Source: SZUA-186 sp039714155
GTDB lineage: Bacteria; Pseudomonadota; Gammaproteobacteria; UBA9214
Reading direction: 5' to 3'
Length of the DNA stretch: 9,981 nt
NCBI GenBank assembly: GCA_039714155.1
Contig: JBDLJX010000095.1
Coordinates: 1-9,981, forward strand
This document shows positions 1-6,857 of the stretch, one piece after another (positions within the stretch are counted from its first letter, which is position 1; each line of letters starts with the position of its first letter). Both the position numbers and the translations under genes were made by a program. The notes beneath the pieces were generated by a model that was given only the letters and a program-made list of their open reading frames with translations, did no database searches and was not told the DNA's origin.

Positions 1-1806
1 TGCCAGCGCTGCATCGGACAACAATGCGTGTTGATTTTCCTGCTGCTGCAATGCCCACATGTTGGTGTAGAAACCCGCGCCGGCCAGCAGGTTCTGGTGG
101 GTCCCCTGTTCCACGATCCTGCCGGCGTCCATGACAATGATGTTGTCGGCATCGGTGATGGTCGACAGCCGGTGGGCGATGGACAGGGTCGTGTGATGCG
201 CCGCCACCTCGCGCAGTGCCTCCAGTATCAGCTGCTCCGACCGTGAATCCAGGCTTGAGGTTGCCTCGTCAAATACCAGGATATGCGGTCGCTTGAGTAT
301 GGCGCGGGCGATGGCAACGCGCTGTTTTTCGCCGCCGGACAGTTTCAGGCCGCGCTCGCCAACCACAGTGTCATAATCCTTTGGCAGCGACATGATGAAG
401 TCATGGATGCTGGCAAGTTGTGCGGCCTGTCTGATTTCGTCATTGCTGGCGCCGGGACGGGCATAGGCGATGTTGTAATACAGGGTCTCGTTAAACAGCA
501 CTGTGTCCTGCGGCACGATACCGATCGTGCGGCGCAGACTGTCCTGGGTAACCTCCCTGATATCCTGGCCATTGATCAGGATGCGGCCGCTGTTTACGTC
601 ATAGAAGCGGAACAGCAGGCGTGCCAGTGTGGATTTGCCGGCGCCACTCGGCCCGACGATGGCAATCTTCTGGCCGGGTGCAATGCTGAAGCTGATGTCA
701 TGCAGGATCGGCCGGTCCGGGTCATAGGCAAAGGAGACGTTTTCAAAACGCACTTCGGCATCGGTGATTGCCAGTTCCCTCGCATCGGGACGGTCGGTGA
801 TTTCAGGGTCACGCTGCAGTACATCCAGCATCAGCTGCATATCGGCGAGCGCATGTTTGAGCTGGCTGTAGATGATGCCGAGAAAATTCAGCGGGATAAA
901 CAATTGCAGCAGAAAGGCATTCACCAGTACCAGGTCGCCAAGTGTCATGCTGCCATTAACCACGCCCCGGGCCGCCAGTATCATGATCAGTGTGACAGCA
1001 ACCGCGATAATGGCGGCCTGGCCGAAATTCAGTGCTGACAGCGAGGTCTGGCTCTTGACGGCCGCGGACTCCCAGTTGCGCAGGGATTCGTCATAGCGCT
1101 GCAGTTCATGGGCCTCGTTGCCAAAATATTTCACCGTTTCGTAGTTCAACAGGCTGTCAATGGCCTGGGTGTTGGCGCGTGAGTCCATGGCGTTCATGGC
1201 CACACGGTATTGCATGCGCCACTCGGTAATTTTCATGGTAAACGTGATATAGACAACGACCGAGATTACCGTAATCACGGTAAACCACAGGTTGTAGCGG
1301 CTCAGCAGGATGCCGGCAATCAGGGTGATTTCGACCAGCGTTGGCAGCAGGTTGAACACCATGTAGTTCAGGATTGAGCTGACGCTGCGGGTGCCACGGT
1401 CGATATCACGGGACAGTCCACCGGTCTTGCGCTCGAGGTGGTAGCGCAGCGACAAGCGGTGCAGGTGTTCCAGTACCTTGACCGAGATGCTGCGGGTGGC
1501 GCCGTGACGCACACGTGCGAACACCGCATCGCGCAGTTCGTTGAACAGGGAACTGGCCAGGCGCAGGGCGCCGTAGGCAAGCAGGAATGCCAGTGGCAGT
1601 ACCAGCGCGATACCTTCGCTCACATCCAGGCTGTCGACGATATTTTTCAGTACCAGCGGTACGCCGACATTGGCGACCTTGGCAAACACCAGGAAGGCAA
1701 GGGCAAAGAACACCCGCCCGCGCCAGGCCCACAGGAACGGCAATAGCGCTCGCAGGGTTTTCAGGTCAGTGTCGGTCTCCGGGAGTGAGGTCGGGCGTGT
1801 ATGCAT
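1..1806 (-). CDS. atm1: Atm1-type ABC exporter half-transporter (C-terminal end cut by window edge)
   Basis: An ABC exporter with a fused membrane domain and ATPase domain, open for 602 codons and running off the left edge; the last visible residues lie past the H-loop, so probably only a short tail is missing. Six hydrophobic segments fill about residues 30-320. The ATPase domain shows Walker A GPSGAGKST (385-393), signature LSGGE (489-493), Walker B ILVFDE (509-514) and H-loop His545. The segment NYETVKYFGNE (221-231) is typical of the Atm1/ABCB7/HMT1 group, not MsbA. Tyr186, Arg197, Arg201, Asn260 and Gln263 fall at a constant offset of nine from the glutathione-site residues I recall from Novosphingobium Atm1 (Tyr195, Arg206, Arg210, Asn269, Gln272). 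The inferred role is export of glutathione conjugates, persulfides or metal-thiol complexes across the inner membrane as a homodimer. The start is secure: in-frame stops lie just upstream and this is the first start codon. It is divergent from the fmdB-like gene. Confidence 0.9.
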   Translation of the reverse strand, partial: MHTRPTSLPETDTDLKTLRALLPFLWAWRGRVFFALAFLVFAKVANVGVPLVLKNIVDSLDVSEGIALVLPLAFLLAYGALRLASSLFNELRDAVFARVRHGATRSISVKVLEHLHRLSLRYHLERKTGGLSRDIDRGTRSVSSILNYMVFNLLPTLVEITLIAGILLSRYNLWFTVITVISVVVYITFTMKITEWRMQYRVAMNAMDSRANTQAIDSLLNYETVKYFGNEAHELQRYDESLRNWESAAVKSQTSLSALNFGQAAIIAVAVTLIMILAARGVVNGSMTLGDLVLVNAFLLQLFIPLNFLGIIYSQLKHALADMQLMLDVLQRDPEITDRPDARELAITDAEVRFENVSFAYDPDRPILHDISFSIAPGQKIAIVGPSGAGKSTLARLLFRFYDVNSGRILINGQDIREVTQDSLRRTIGIVPQDTVLFNETLYYNIAYARPGASNDEIRQAAQLASIHDFIMSLPKDYDTVVGERGLKLSGGEKQRVAIARAILKRPHILVFDEATSSLDSRSEQLILEALREVAAHHTTLSIAHRLSTITDADNIIVMDAGRIVEQGTHQNLLAGAGFYTNMWALQQQENQHALLSDAALA

Positions 1807-1979
1807 CGGCTGAGGGTTGTGGTGTTTATCGTGTCGGGGCTATTGTCACAGAATCGGGGTGATCGTAAAACCGCACAGGTGTGTTCGTTCCCACTGGCGT
1901 GGCCGTGGCGCTATAATAGCGGCCGTTTTTGCCAGTGCGCTGCAAGGCGTGCAAGTTCGACCGGGACCAGACAACAGCC
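1807..1979. other. Divergent intergenic region between the ABC exporter and the fmdB-like gene
   Basis: These 173 bases separate two divergent genes and should hold promoters for both. A clear promoter box is visible for the rightward gene (see separate entry). For the leftward exporter gene I found only a GTGACA-like -35 (complement of 1844-1849) without a properly spaced -10. No convincing small gene, terminator or operator palindrome is seen. Confidence 0.6.
1888..1917 (+). promoter_or_regulatory. Probable sigma70 promoter for the fmdB-like gene
   Basis: A perfect -10 box TATAAT lies at 1912-1917. The best -35 candidate is TTCCCA at 1888-1893, only a partial match to TTGACA, with an 18-base spacer. 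Transcription would start near 1924, leaving a leader of about 55 bases before the ATG at 1980. The weak -35 keeps this a moderate call; the -10 in a divergent intergenic region is the main support. Confidence 0.55.
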
Positions 1980-2270
1980 ATGCCAATCTACGAATACCAG
2001 TGTGAAGCCTGCGGGCATTACCTCGAAACCCTGCAAAAAATCAGTGATCCACCGCTGACGGACTGCCACAAGTGTGGCAAGCCGGCCATGAAGAAACTGG
2101 TCTCGGCCGCGGCGTTCCGGCTCAAGGGCGGTGGCTGGTATGAGACCGATTTCAAGACCGGTAACAGGAAAAATGTTGCCCAGGCAGATAAAAAGGCCAA
2201 ATCCGAAGCTAAATCAACCGGCAAGGACAAGTCAGGCGGTACTGCCAGCACAAAAAAATCTACCGGTTAG
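1980..2270 (+). CDS. FmdB-family small zinc-ribbon regulatory protein
   Basis: A 96-residue protein beginning MPIYEYQCEACG, the standard opening of the FmdB/CxxC_CxxC_SSSS zinc-ribbon family. Two CxxC pairs (Cys8/Cys11 and Cys29/Cys32) would bind one zinc ion. The rest, from about residue 60, is a low-complexity Lys/Ser/Ala/Thr tail that is probably disordered. Open frame extends upstream to 1929, but the family's conserved N-terminus starts exactly at this ATG. The ribosome site is poor (GGGA about 13 bases upstream). FmdB was named as a putative regulator near formamidase genes; the molecular role of most members is unknown, and the name should not be read as formamidase regulation here. 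An fmdB-like gene immediately before aspS is a recurrent proteobacterial arrangement, so co-transcription with aspS is likely (72-base gap). Confidence 0.88.
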   Translation: MPIYEYQCEACGHYLETLQKISDPPLTDCHKCGKPAMKKLVSAAAFRLKGGGWYETDFKTGNRKNVAQADKKAKSEAKSTGKDKSGGTASTKKSTG

Positions 2271-2342
2271 CGCTATATTGCGCTCCCTGCCCCGAGTCCG
2301 TACCATTTCGCGTTTCGTAGATAAATCAACCGGTAATAACGC

Positions 2343-4121
2343 ATGCGCAGTCTTTATTGTGGCGAATTGAATACCGCCCGTCTCGATCAGCAGGTCACCC
2401 TGTGTGGCTGGGTGCACCGTCGCCGCGACCATGGCGGAGTAATCTTTGTCGACTTGCGTGACCATACCGGGCTTGTGCAGGTGGTGTTCGACCCGGATAC
2501 CCCCGACATCTTTGCTACCGCCGAGCGTATCCGTAACGAATTTGTCCTGCAGGTGACCGGGCGGGTACGGCATCGCCCCGAGGGCACGGTAAACCCGGAC
2601 CTGCCTACCGGTGAGGTCGAGGTGCTGGGTCTGCAGCTCGAGGTGCTGAACGCTGCCGAGACGCCGCCATTCCAGATCGATGATGAGGACGTTGCCGAAG
2701 AGAACAAGCTGCGCTTCCGTTATATCGACCTGCGTCGTCCGGCCATGCAGGAGAAAATCCGCCTGCGCGCACGGATCATCCGGCAACTCAGGAATTACCT
2801 CGATGCGCATGGTTTTATCGATGTTGAAACGCCAATCCTGACGCGTTCGACACCGGAGGGTGCCCGTGATTACCTGGTGCCGAGCCGTACGCATGCCGGT
2901 GAGTTCTTTGCCTTGCCGCAGTCACCGCAGCTGTTCAAGCAGCTGCTGATGATGGCCGGCATGGACCGCTATTACCAGGTGGCGCGCTGTTTCCGTGACG
3001 AGGACCTGCGCGCCGACCGCCAGCCGGAATTCACCCAGCTGGATATCGAAACCGCCTTCCTGGATGAAGATACCATCATGGACTTGATGGAAACCATGAT
3101 GCGTGACCTCTTTGATGACGTCATCGGGGTCAAACTGCCGGATCCCTTCCCGCGGCTGAGCTGGCATGAGGCCATGCAGCGTTTTGGTACCGACCGGCCG
3201 GACCTGCGTATCCCGCTGCAGCTGGTCGACCTTGGTGACGTCATGAAAGATGTCGAGTTCAAGGTCTTTGCCGGCCCGGCCAATGATCCGCAAGGACGTA
3301 TTGCCGCACTGTGTGTGCCCGGCGGCAGCGAAATCAGTCGCAAGGACATTGATGACTACACTAAATACGTCAGCAAGTACGGTGCCAGGGGCCTTGCCTA
3401 TATAAAGGTCAATGATACCGCTGCCGGACGTGACGGCCTGCAGTCGCCGATCCTGAAGTTTCTGCCGGATGCGGTGGTCGAGGCCATCCTGTCACGCACG
3501 GCTGCGGCAAATGGTGACCTGATCTTTTTTGGCGCTGATCGTGCCACGGTCGTCAACGAGTCACTCGGCGCGTTGCGTGTGAAACTCGGCCATGATCGTG
3601 GCCTGCTGCAGGGTGAATGGGAACCGTTGTGGGTGGTGGACTTCCCGATGTTTGAACGGGATGAAAAAACCAGTCGCTGGATGGCGTTGCATCATCCGTT
3701 TACCGCCCCGAACACAGATGATCCCGCCGCGCTGGAGGCCAATCCCGGTGAAACGCTGTCGCGCGCCTATGACATGGTGCTGAATGGAACCGAGCTGGGT
3801 GGCGGCTCCATCCGTATCCACCGCACCGATATGCAACAGGCGGTACTTAAACTGCTGGGTATCAGTGAACAGGAGGCGCGTGAGAAGTTCGGTTTCCTGC
3901 TGGATGCGCTCAAATTCGGTTGCCCGCCGCACGGCGGCATCGCCTTTGGTCTGGACCGGCTGGTGATGTTGATGACCGGGGCCAGTTCGATCCGTGAAGT
4001 CATGGCCTTCCCGAAGACGCAGACCGCGGCTTGTCCGCTGACCCATGCGCCATCGGTAGTCGAGACCGGCCAGCTGCTGGAACTGGGTATTCATGTGCGC
4101 AAGCCACCCGAGGTTGAATAG
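2343..4121 (+). CDS. aspS: Aspartyl-tRNA synthetase, bacterial type, probably non-discriminating (AspRS / Asp-Asn-tRNA ligase)
   Basis: A class II aminoacyl-tRNA synthetase of 592 residues, the normal bacterial length, charging tRNA with aspartate in the cytoplasm. The order is an N-terminal OB-fold anticodon-binding domain (about 1-110), a catalytic core with motif 2 FRDEDLRADRQPEFTQ (217-232), the bacterial GAD insertion (about 285-415), then GGGSIRIH (486-493) and motif 3 GLDR (536-539). The flexible-loop segment PEGARDYLVPSR (171-182) and the aspartate-site segment QSPQLFKQ (193-200) are intact. In the anticodon domain it has His30 (RRRDHGG) and Gly81 (RPEG), matching the Pseudomonas non-discriminating enzyme as I recall it, whereas E. 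coli has Leu and Lys there. The ATG is supported by the family N-terminus (MRSxYCG); the ribosome site is weak (GGTAAT). It lies downstream of the fmdB-like gene, and its stop codon overlaps the nudB remnant. Confidence 0.97.
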   Translation: MRSLYCGELNTARLDQQVTLCGWVHRRRDHGGVIFVDLRDHTGLVQVVFDPDTPDIFATAERIRNEFVLQVTGRVRHRPEGTVNPDLPTGEVEVLGLQLEVLNAAETPPFQIDDEDVAEENKLRFRYIDLRRPAMQEKIRLRARIIRQLRNYLDAHGFIDVETPILTRSTPEGARDYLVPSRTHAGEFFALPQSPQLFKQLLMMAGMDRYYQVARCFRDEDLRADRQPEFTQLDIETAFLDEDTIMDLMETMMRDLFDDVIGVKLPDPFPRLSWHEAMQRFGTDRPDLRIPLQLVDLGDVMKDVEFKVFAGPANDPQGRIAALCVPGGSEISRKDIDDYTKYVSKYGARGLAYIKVNDTAAGRDGLQSPILKFLPDAVVEAILSRTAAANGDLIFFGADRATVVNESLGALRVKLGHDRGLLQGEWEPLWVVDFPMFERDEKTSRWMALHHPFTAPNTDDPAALEANPGETLSRAYDMVLNGTELGGGSIRIHRTDMQQAVLKLLGISEQEAREKFGFLLDALKFGCPPHGGIAFGLDRLVMLMTGASSIREVMAFPKTQTAACPLTHAPSVVETGQLLELGIHVRKPPEVE

Positions 4122-4221
4122 TACAGATTATAAACGTCCCGAATCGACCCTGGTCGTGGTCTATACGACGGCTGCTAAAGTCCTCCTGCTGCAACGTGAG
4201 TTATACGAGGAAACCGGCCTG
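4114..4221 (+). pseudogene. nudB: Decayed nudB (dihydroneopterin triphosphate pyrophosphatase) with internal deletion and lost 3' part
   Basis: In the frame that includes TTG at 4114 (overlapping the aspS stop) the DNA reads DYKRPESTLVVVYTTAAKV then LLLQRELYEETGL. The first part is the NudB N-terminus (E. coli: YKRPVSILVVIY...VLMLQR). In an intact NudB, LLLQR is followed by about 25 residues (the DPDFWQSVTGS segment and the first part of the Nudix box) before RELxEExGx. Here the two pieces are fused in frame at a shared Arg codon (4195-4197), deleting the Nudix glycine and most of the loop. After the Gly-Leu at 4216-4221 no NudB similarity remains, although intact family members continue for about another 90 residues. 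The frame runs open to about 4350 only by reading through the hydrolase gene out of phase. Intact NudB removes pyrophosphate from dihydroneopterin triphosphate in folate synthesis; this copy cannot. Position after aspS and before yebC/ruvC is the normal place for nudB. Confidence 0.82.
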
Positions 4222-4243
4222 ATTTTCCTTTACCATTTCTCCC

Positions 4244-4882
4244 ATGCAGCAAACGGTTGTTCTCGTTCACGGTGTACTCATGCCCGGCAAGGTCATGTCG
4301 GTGCTCGCCCGGCGGCTGCAGCGCTGCGGCTTCCGTGCACTGATCTTTGATTACCCGACACGTCGCCGTTGCGTGAGCGATAACGCGCGTGCGTTGGCGC
4401 AGTTTGTGCGTAACCTCAAGGCGAGCCGGGTACACCTGGTGGGTCACAGTATGGGCGGCATGCTGATCCTGCGGGCCTTGCAGGACAAACCGAATCTGCC
4501 ACCGGGGCGGGTGGTACTGATGGGATCGCCGGTGCAGGGCAGCCGGGTGGCACAGGGACTCTGTCAGTATCGTCCGGGGCGCTGGTTGCTGGGGGAGTCT
4601 GCCGAGGGCGGGTTGCTGGAACCGATGCCGGACTGCGTCTACGGTCGCGAGATTGGCGTGATAGCCGGTGGCATGCCGGTCGGTGTCGGCTTCGCCTTCG
4701 GTGGTTTGTCCGGTACCCATGATGGCACGGTCAGCCTGGCCGAGACCCGGGTGGCAGGTGCAACCGACGCGGTTGTCGTAAAGGCCAGCCATACGTCACT
4801 GATATTTTCGCAGCAGGCGGCCCGTCAGGTCTGTGCATTCCTGCAGCAGGGACGCTTTGAGATCATGCCCCGTGCGGGTTAG
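4244..4882 (+). CDS. Alpha/beta-fold serine hydrolase (lipase/esterase-like), substrate unknown
   Basis: A 212-residue compact alpha/beta hydrolase. It shows an oxyanion-loop HG (9-10) after the first beta strand (TVVLVHG), the nucleophile elbow GHSMGG with Ser69 (67-72), a probable acid Asp160 in the HDGTV segment and catalytic His183 in ASHTSLIF. The complete triad predicts an active esterase, lipase or thioesterase. There is no signal peptide or membrane segment, so it is probably cytoplasmic. The lid region is small, and the fold resembles the PGAP1/LipA-like short hydrolases; the substrate cannot be told from sequence. The ATG is the first plausible start, but no good ribosome site precedes it. 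It sits where the 3' part of nudB would be expected, and its stop codon overlaps the -35 region of the yebC promoter. Codon use looks like that of its neighbours. Confidence 0.85.
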   Translation: MQQTVVLVHGVLMPGKVMSVLARRLQRCGFRALIFDYPTRRRCVSDNARALAQFVRNLKASRVHLVGHSMGGMLILRALQDKPNLPPGRVVLMGSPVQGSRVAQGLCQYRPGRWLLGESAEGGLLEPMPDCVYGREIGVIAGGMPVGVGFAFGGLSGTHDGTVSLAETRVAGATDAVVVKASHTSLIFSQQAARQVCAFLQQGRFEIMPRAG

Positions 4883-4907
4883 CAGGGCGTCGTGGCAATG
4901 CTAAAAT
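4879..4907 (+). promoter_or_regulatory. Predicted sigma70 promoter for yebC-ruvCAB
   Basis: An extended -10, TGCTAAAAT, lies at 4899-4907, with hexamer TAAAAT at 4902-4907. A -35 candidate TTAGCA at 4879-4884 matches 4 of 6 consensus bases, with the ideal 17-base spacer. Transcription would begin near 4914, about 26 bases before the yebC ATG. The -35 overlaps the end of the hydrolase gene. No LexA-type CTGT-N8-ACAG operator is visible near it, so SOS control is not apparent. Confidence 0.6.
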
Positions 4908-4939
4908 GCCGTCACTACAAGAATTCGAGGTAAGTACGT

Positions 4940-5686
4940 ATGGCAGGACACAGTAAATGGGCGAATATCCAGCATCGCAAGAATGCCCAGGACGCCAAGC
5001 GCGGCAAACTGTTTACCAAGCTGATCCGGGAGATCACGGTTGCGGCACGCATGGGCGATCCGGATCCGAATGCCAACCCGCGCCTGCGGCTGGCGGTGGA
5101 CAAGGCACTGGCCGGCAATATGACCAAGGACACCATCGAGCGCGCCATCAAGCGCGGCTCCGGTGCCCAGGAAGGCGACAACTATGAAGAGGTCCGTTAC
5201 GAGGGCTACGGCCCGGGTGGTATTGCCGTGATGGTTGATTGTGTGACTGACAATCGCAATCGCACCGTTGCCGAAGTCCGGCACGCCTTTACCAAGGCGG
5301 GCGGCAACCTGGGAACCGATGGCTCGGTCGCCTACCAGTTCACCAAGGCCGGTATTATCAGTTATCCCCCCGGCAGTGACGAGGACACCATCATGGAAGC
5401 GGCGCTTGAAGCCGGTGCCGAGGACATTGTGACCAACGATGACGGTTCCATCGACGTGCTGACCGAACCGGACCGGTTTGTCGACATCAAGGCGGCCATG
5501 ACCAGTACAGGTCTGGAGCCCGAGCAGGCAGAAGTGTCCATGCGGGCGGCGAATTCCACCCCGCTCGAGTTCAAGGATGCCGAGAAGATGGTACGCTTGC
5601 TGGATACACTTGAAGACCTTGATGATGTCCAGAATGTCTATTCCAATGCCGATATCAGCGAGGCTGTCCTTGCGCAGCTTGGCTGA
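4940..5686 (+). CDS. yebC: YebC/PmpR/TACO1-family protein
   Basis: A 248-residue member of the YebC family, full length. The N-terminus MAGHSKWANIQHRKNAQDAKRG is the family hallmark, followed by FTKLIREI and the conserved segment DTIERAIKRG (about 64-73). The C-terminal half has the usual acidic ferredoxin-like domains ending in the DLDDVQNVYSNAD signature (about 228-240). The family has been described as DNA-binding transcriptional regulators (PmpR in Pseudomonas); more recent work on TACO1 and bacterial homologues points to a ribosome-associated role helping translation of proline-rich stretches. The sequence does not distinguish these. A purine-rich ribosome site (GAGGTAAG, 4927-4934) precedes the ATG. 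The gene is followed after 24 bases by ruvC, as in many proteobacteria, and has its own predicted promoter. Confidence 0.95.
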   Translation: MAGHSKWANIQHRKNAQDAKRGKLFTKLIREITVAARMGDPDPNANPRLRLAVDKALAGNMTKDTIERAIKRGSGAQEGDNYEEVRYEGYGPGGIAVMVDCVTDNRNRTVAEVRHAFTKAGGNLGTDGSVAYQFTKAGIISYPPGSDEDTIMEAALEAGAEDIVTNDDGSIDVLTEPDRFVDIKAAMTSTGLEPEQAEVSMRAANSTPLEFKDAEKMVRLLDTLEDLDDVQNVYSNADISEAVLAQLG

Positions 5687-5710
5687 TAACTGTGCGGGTC
5701 GTTTACCCCG

Positions 5711-6217
5711 ATGACCCGGATATTCGGCATCGATCCCGGTTCCCGTGTCACGGGTTACGGGATCGTTGATCAGGACGGTCAGAGCATTTCCTATATCGCC
5801 AGCGGTTGTATTCGTACCGACAGCCGCTCGTTTCCGGAGCGTCTCGGCATTATATTTTCCGGGATCGGCACTGTGCTGGATGAATACCGGCCGGACCAGA
5901 TCGCAGTGGAGCAGGTCTTCATGAACAAGAATGCCGATTCTGCCCTGAAACTCGGGCAGGCGCGCGGTGCCGCCATTTGTGCGGCCGTGACGCGAGCGTT
6001 GCCGGTAGCGGAATATGCGCCGCGGGAAATCAAGCAGGCCGTGGTCGGCAAGGGCGGGGCAGCCAAGGACCAGGTACAGCACATGGTCTGTGTGTTGCTG
6101 TCACTGCCGGGCAGTCCACCGAGTGATGCCGCCGATGCGCTGGCCGTGGCGATCTGTCACGCTCACGTGCAATCAACGCAACAGCGGGTCCGGCAAATGG
6201 GTCGGGTCGCCGGATGA
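5711..6217 (+). CDS. ruvC: Holliday-junction resolvase RuvC
   Basis: A 168-residue RuvC, slightly shorter than the E. coli protein (173). It has an RNase H-like fold with the four catalytic acidic residues: Asp8 (FGIDPGSRVTGYG), Glu67 (IAVEQVF), Asp139 and Asp142 (SDAADALAVAICH). The FMNKN segment (70-74), which follows the second catalytic residue and contributes to junction binding and base-specific cutting, is intact. As a dimer it makes symmetric nicks across Holliday junctions held by RuvAB, ending recombination repair. The ribosome site is weak. The stop codon overlaps the ruvA start in ATGA, so ruvA is translationally coupled. Fully intact. Confidence 0.97.
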   Translation: MTRIFGIDPGSRVTGYGIVDQDGQSISYIASGCIRTDSRSFPERLGIIFSGIGTVLDEYRPDQIAVEQVFMNKNADSALKLGQARGAAICAAVTRALPVAEYAPREIKQAVVGKGGAAKDQVQHMVCVLLSLPGSPPSDAADALAVAICHAHVQSTQQRVRQMGRVAG

Positions 6218-6819
6218 TCGGCTTGCTGCGCGGCATTATTCTCAGCAAGCAGCCGCCGCAGTTGCTGCTGGATGTGCAGGGCGTGGGTTACGAACTGGAA
6301 GCCCCCATGACGACCTTCTATGACCTGCCGGCCGTCGGTGCCGAGATCACCCTGTTTACCCATCTGGCGGTACGCGAGGATGCGCATACCCTGTATGCCT
6401 TTGCGAAGCTGTCTGATCGTGCCTTGTTCCGCAATCTGCTGCGTGTCAACGGCGTCGGTGCGAAACTGGCCCTGACCATTCTTTCCGGCATGGATGCACC
6501 TGCATTTGCGCGTTGTGTACAGGCAAGCGACAGTGCCACCCTGGTGCGGCTACCGGGGGTCGGCAAAAAGACCGCGGAACGGCTGATTATCGAACTGCGT
6601 GACCGGCTGGACAGCATGCCGGCGGCTGATGACTCGATGCCGGCAGCAACCGGCGCGAATGCCGCAACGCACGGCAGCCCGGTTGAGGACGCCGTCAATG
6701 CCCTGGTCGGACTCGGTTACAAACCGCAGGAGGCCAGCCGCATGGTGCGCAGTGTCGAGGCCGCCGAGCTGAGTTCCGAGGAAATTATCCGCCAGGCGTT
6801 GCAGGCCACGGTGCAGTAA
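6214..6819 (+). CDS. ruvA: Holliday-junction DNA helicase subunit RuvA
   Basis: A 201-residue RuvA that binds four-way junctions as tetramers and positions RuvB. The N-terminal OB-fold (about 1-62) has the acidic pin Glu55-Asp56 (REDAH), which keeps the junction open. The central domain carries two helix-hairpin-helix motifs, VNGVGAKLAL (78-87) and LPGVGKKTAERL (113-124). An Ala/Met/Asp-rich flexible linker (about 134-155, containing a repeated SMPAA) leads to the C-terminal three-helix domain (about 156-201, VNALVGLGYKPQEA), which contacts RuvB. The start is fixed by the family N-terminus MIGxLRG and the 4-base ATGA overlap with ruvC. Confidence 0.97.
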   Translation: MIGLLRGIILSKQPPQLLLDVQGVGYELEAPMTTFYDLPAVGAEITLFTHLAVREDAHTLYAFAKLSDRALFRNLLRVNGVGAKLALTILSGMDAPAFARCVQASDSATLVRLPGVGKKTAERLIIELRDRLDSMPAADDSMPAATGANAATHGSPVEDAVNALVGLGYKPQEASRMVRSVEAAELSSEEIIRQALQATVQ

Positions 6820-6857
6820 CTTGATTCACGCCGGCATTGCACCGACACTAGCCAGCC

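Noticed and set aside
283..1038. Plus-strand open frame of 251 codons
   Set aside because: It lies opposite the ATPase domain of the ABC exporter, whose Walker and signature motifs are clear on the minus strand.
1821..1849. Leftward promoter for the ABC exporter (GTGACA on the minus strand)
   Set aside because: The -35-like hexamer has no -10 at an acceptable distance; the nearest AT-rich hexamer is only 13 bases away.
2269..2284. AGCGC-TATATT-GCGCT hairpin just after the fmdB-like gene, considered as terminator
   Set aside because: The stem is only five pairs and no T tract follows, so it is unlikely to stop transcription. The TATATT in the loop was also considered as a -10 for aspS, but no suitable -35 precedes it.
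4901..6082. Long antisense open frame (393 codons) opposite yebC and ruvC
   Set aside because: It mirrors the GC-rich codon positions of two certain genes, crosses their boundary, and its translation shows no recognisable domain.
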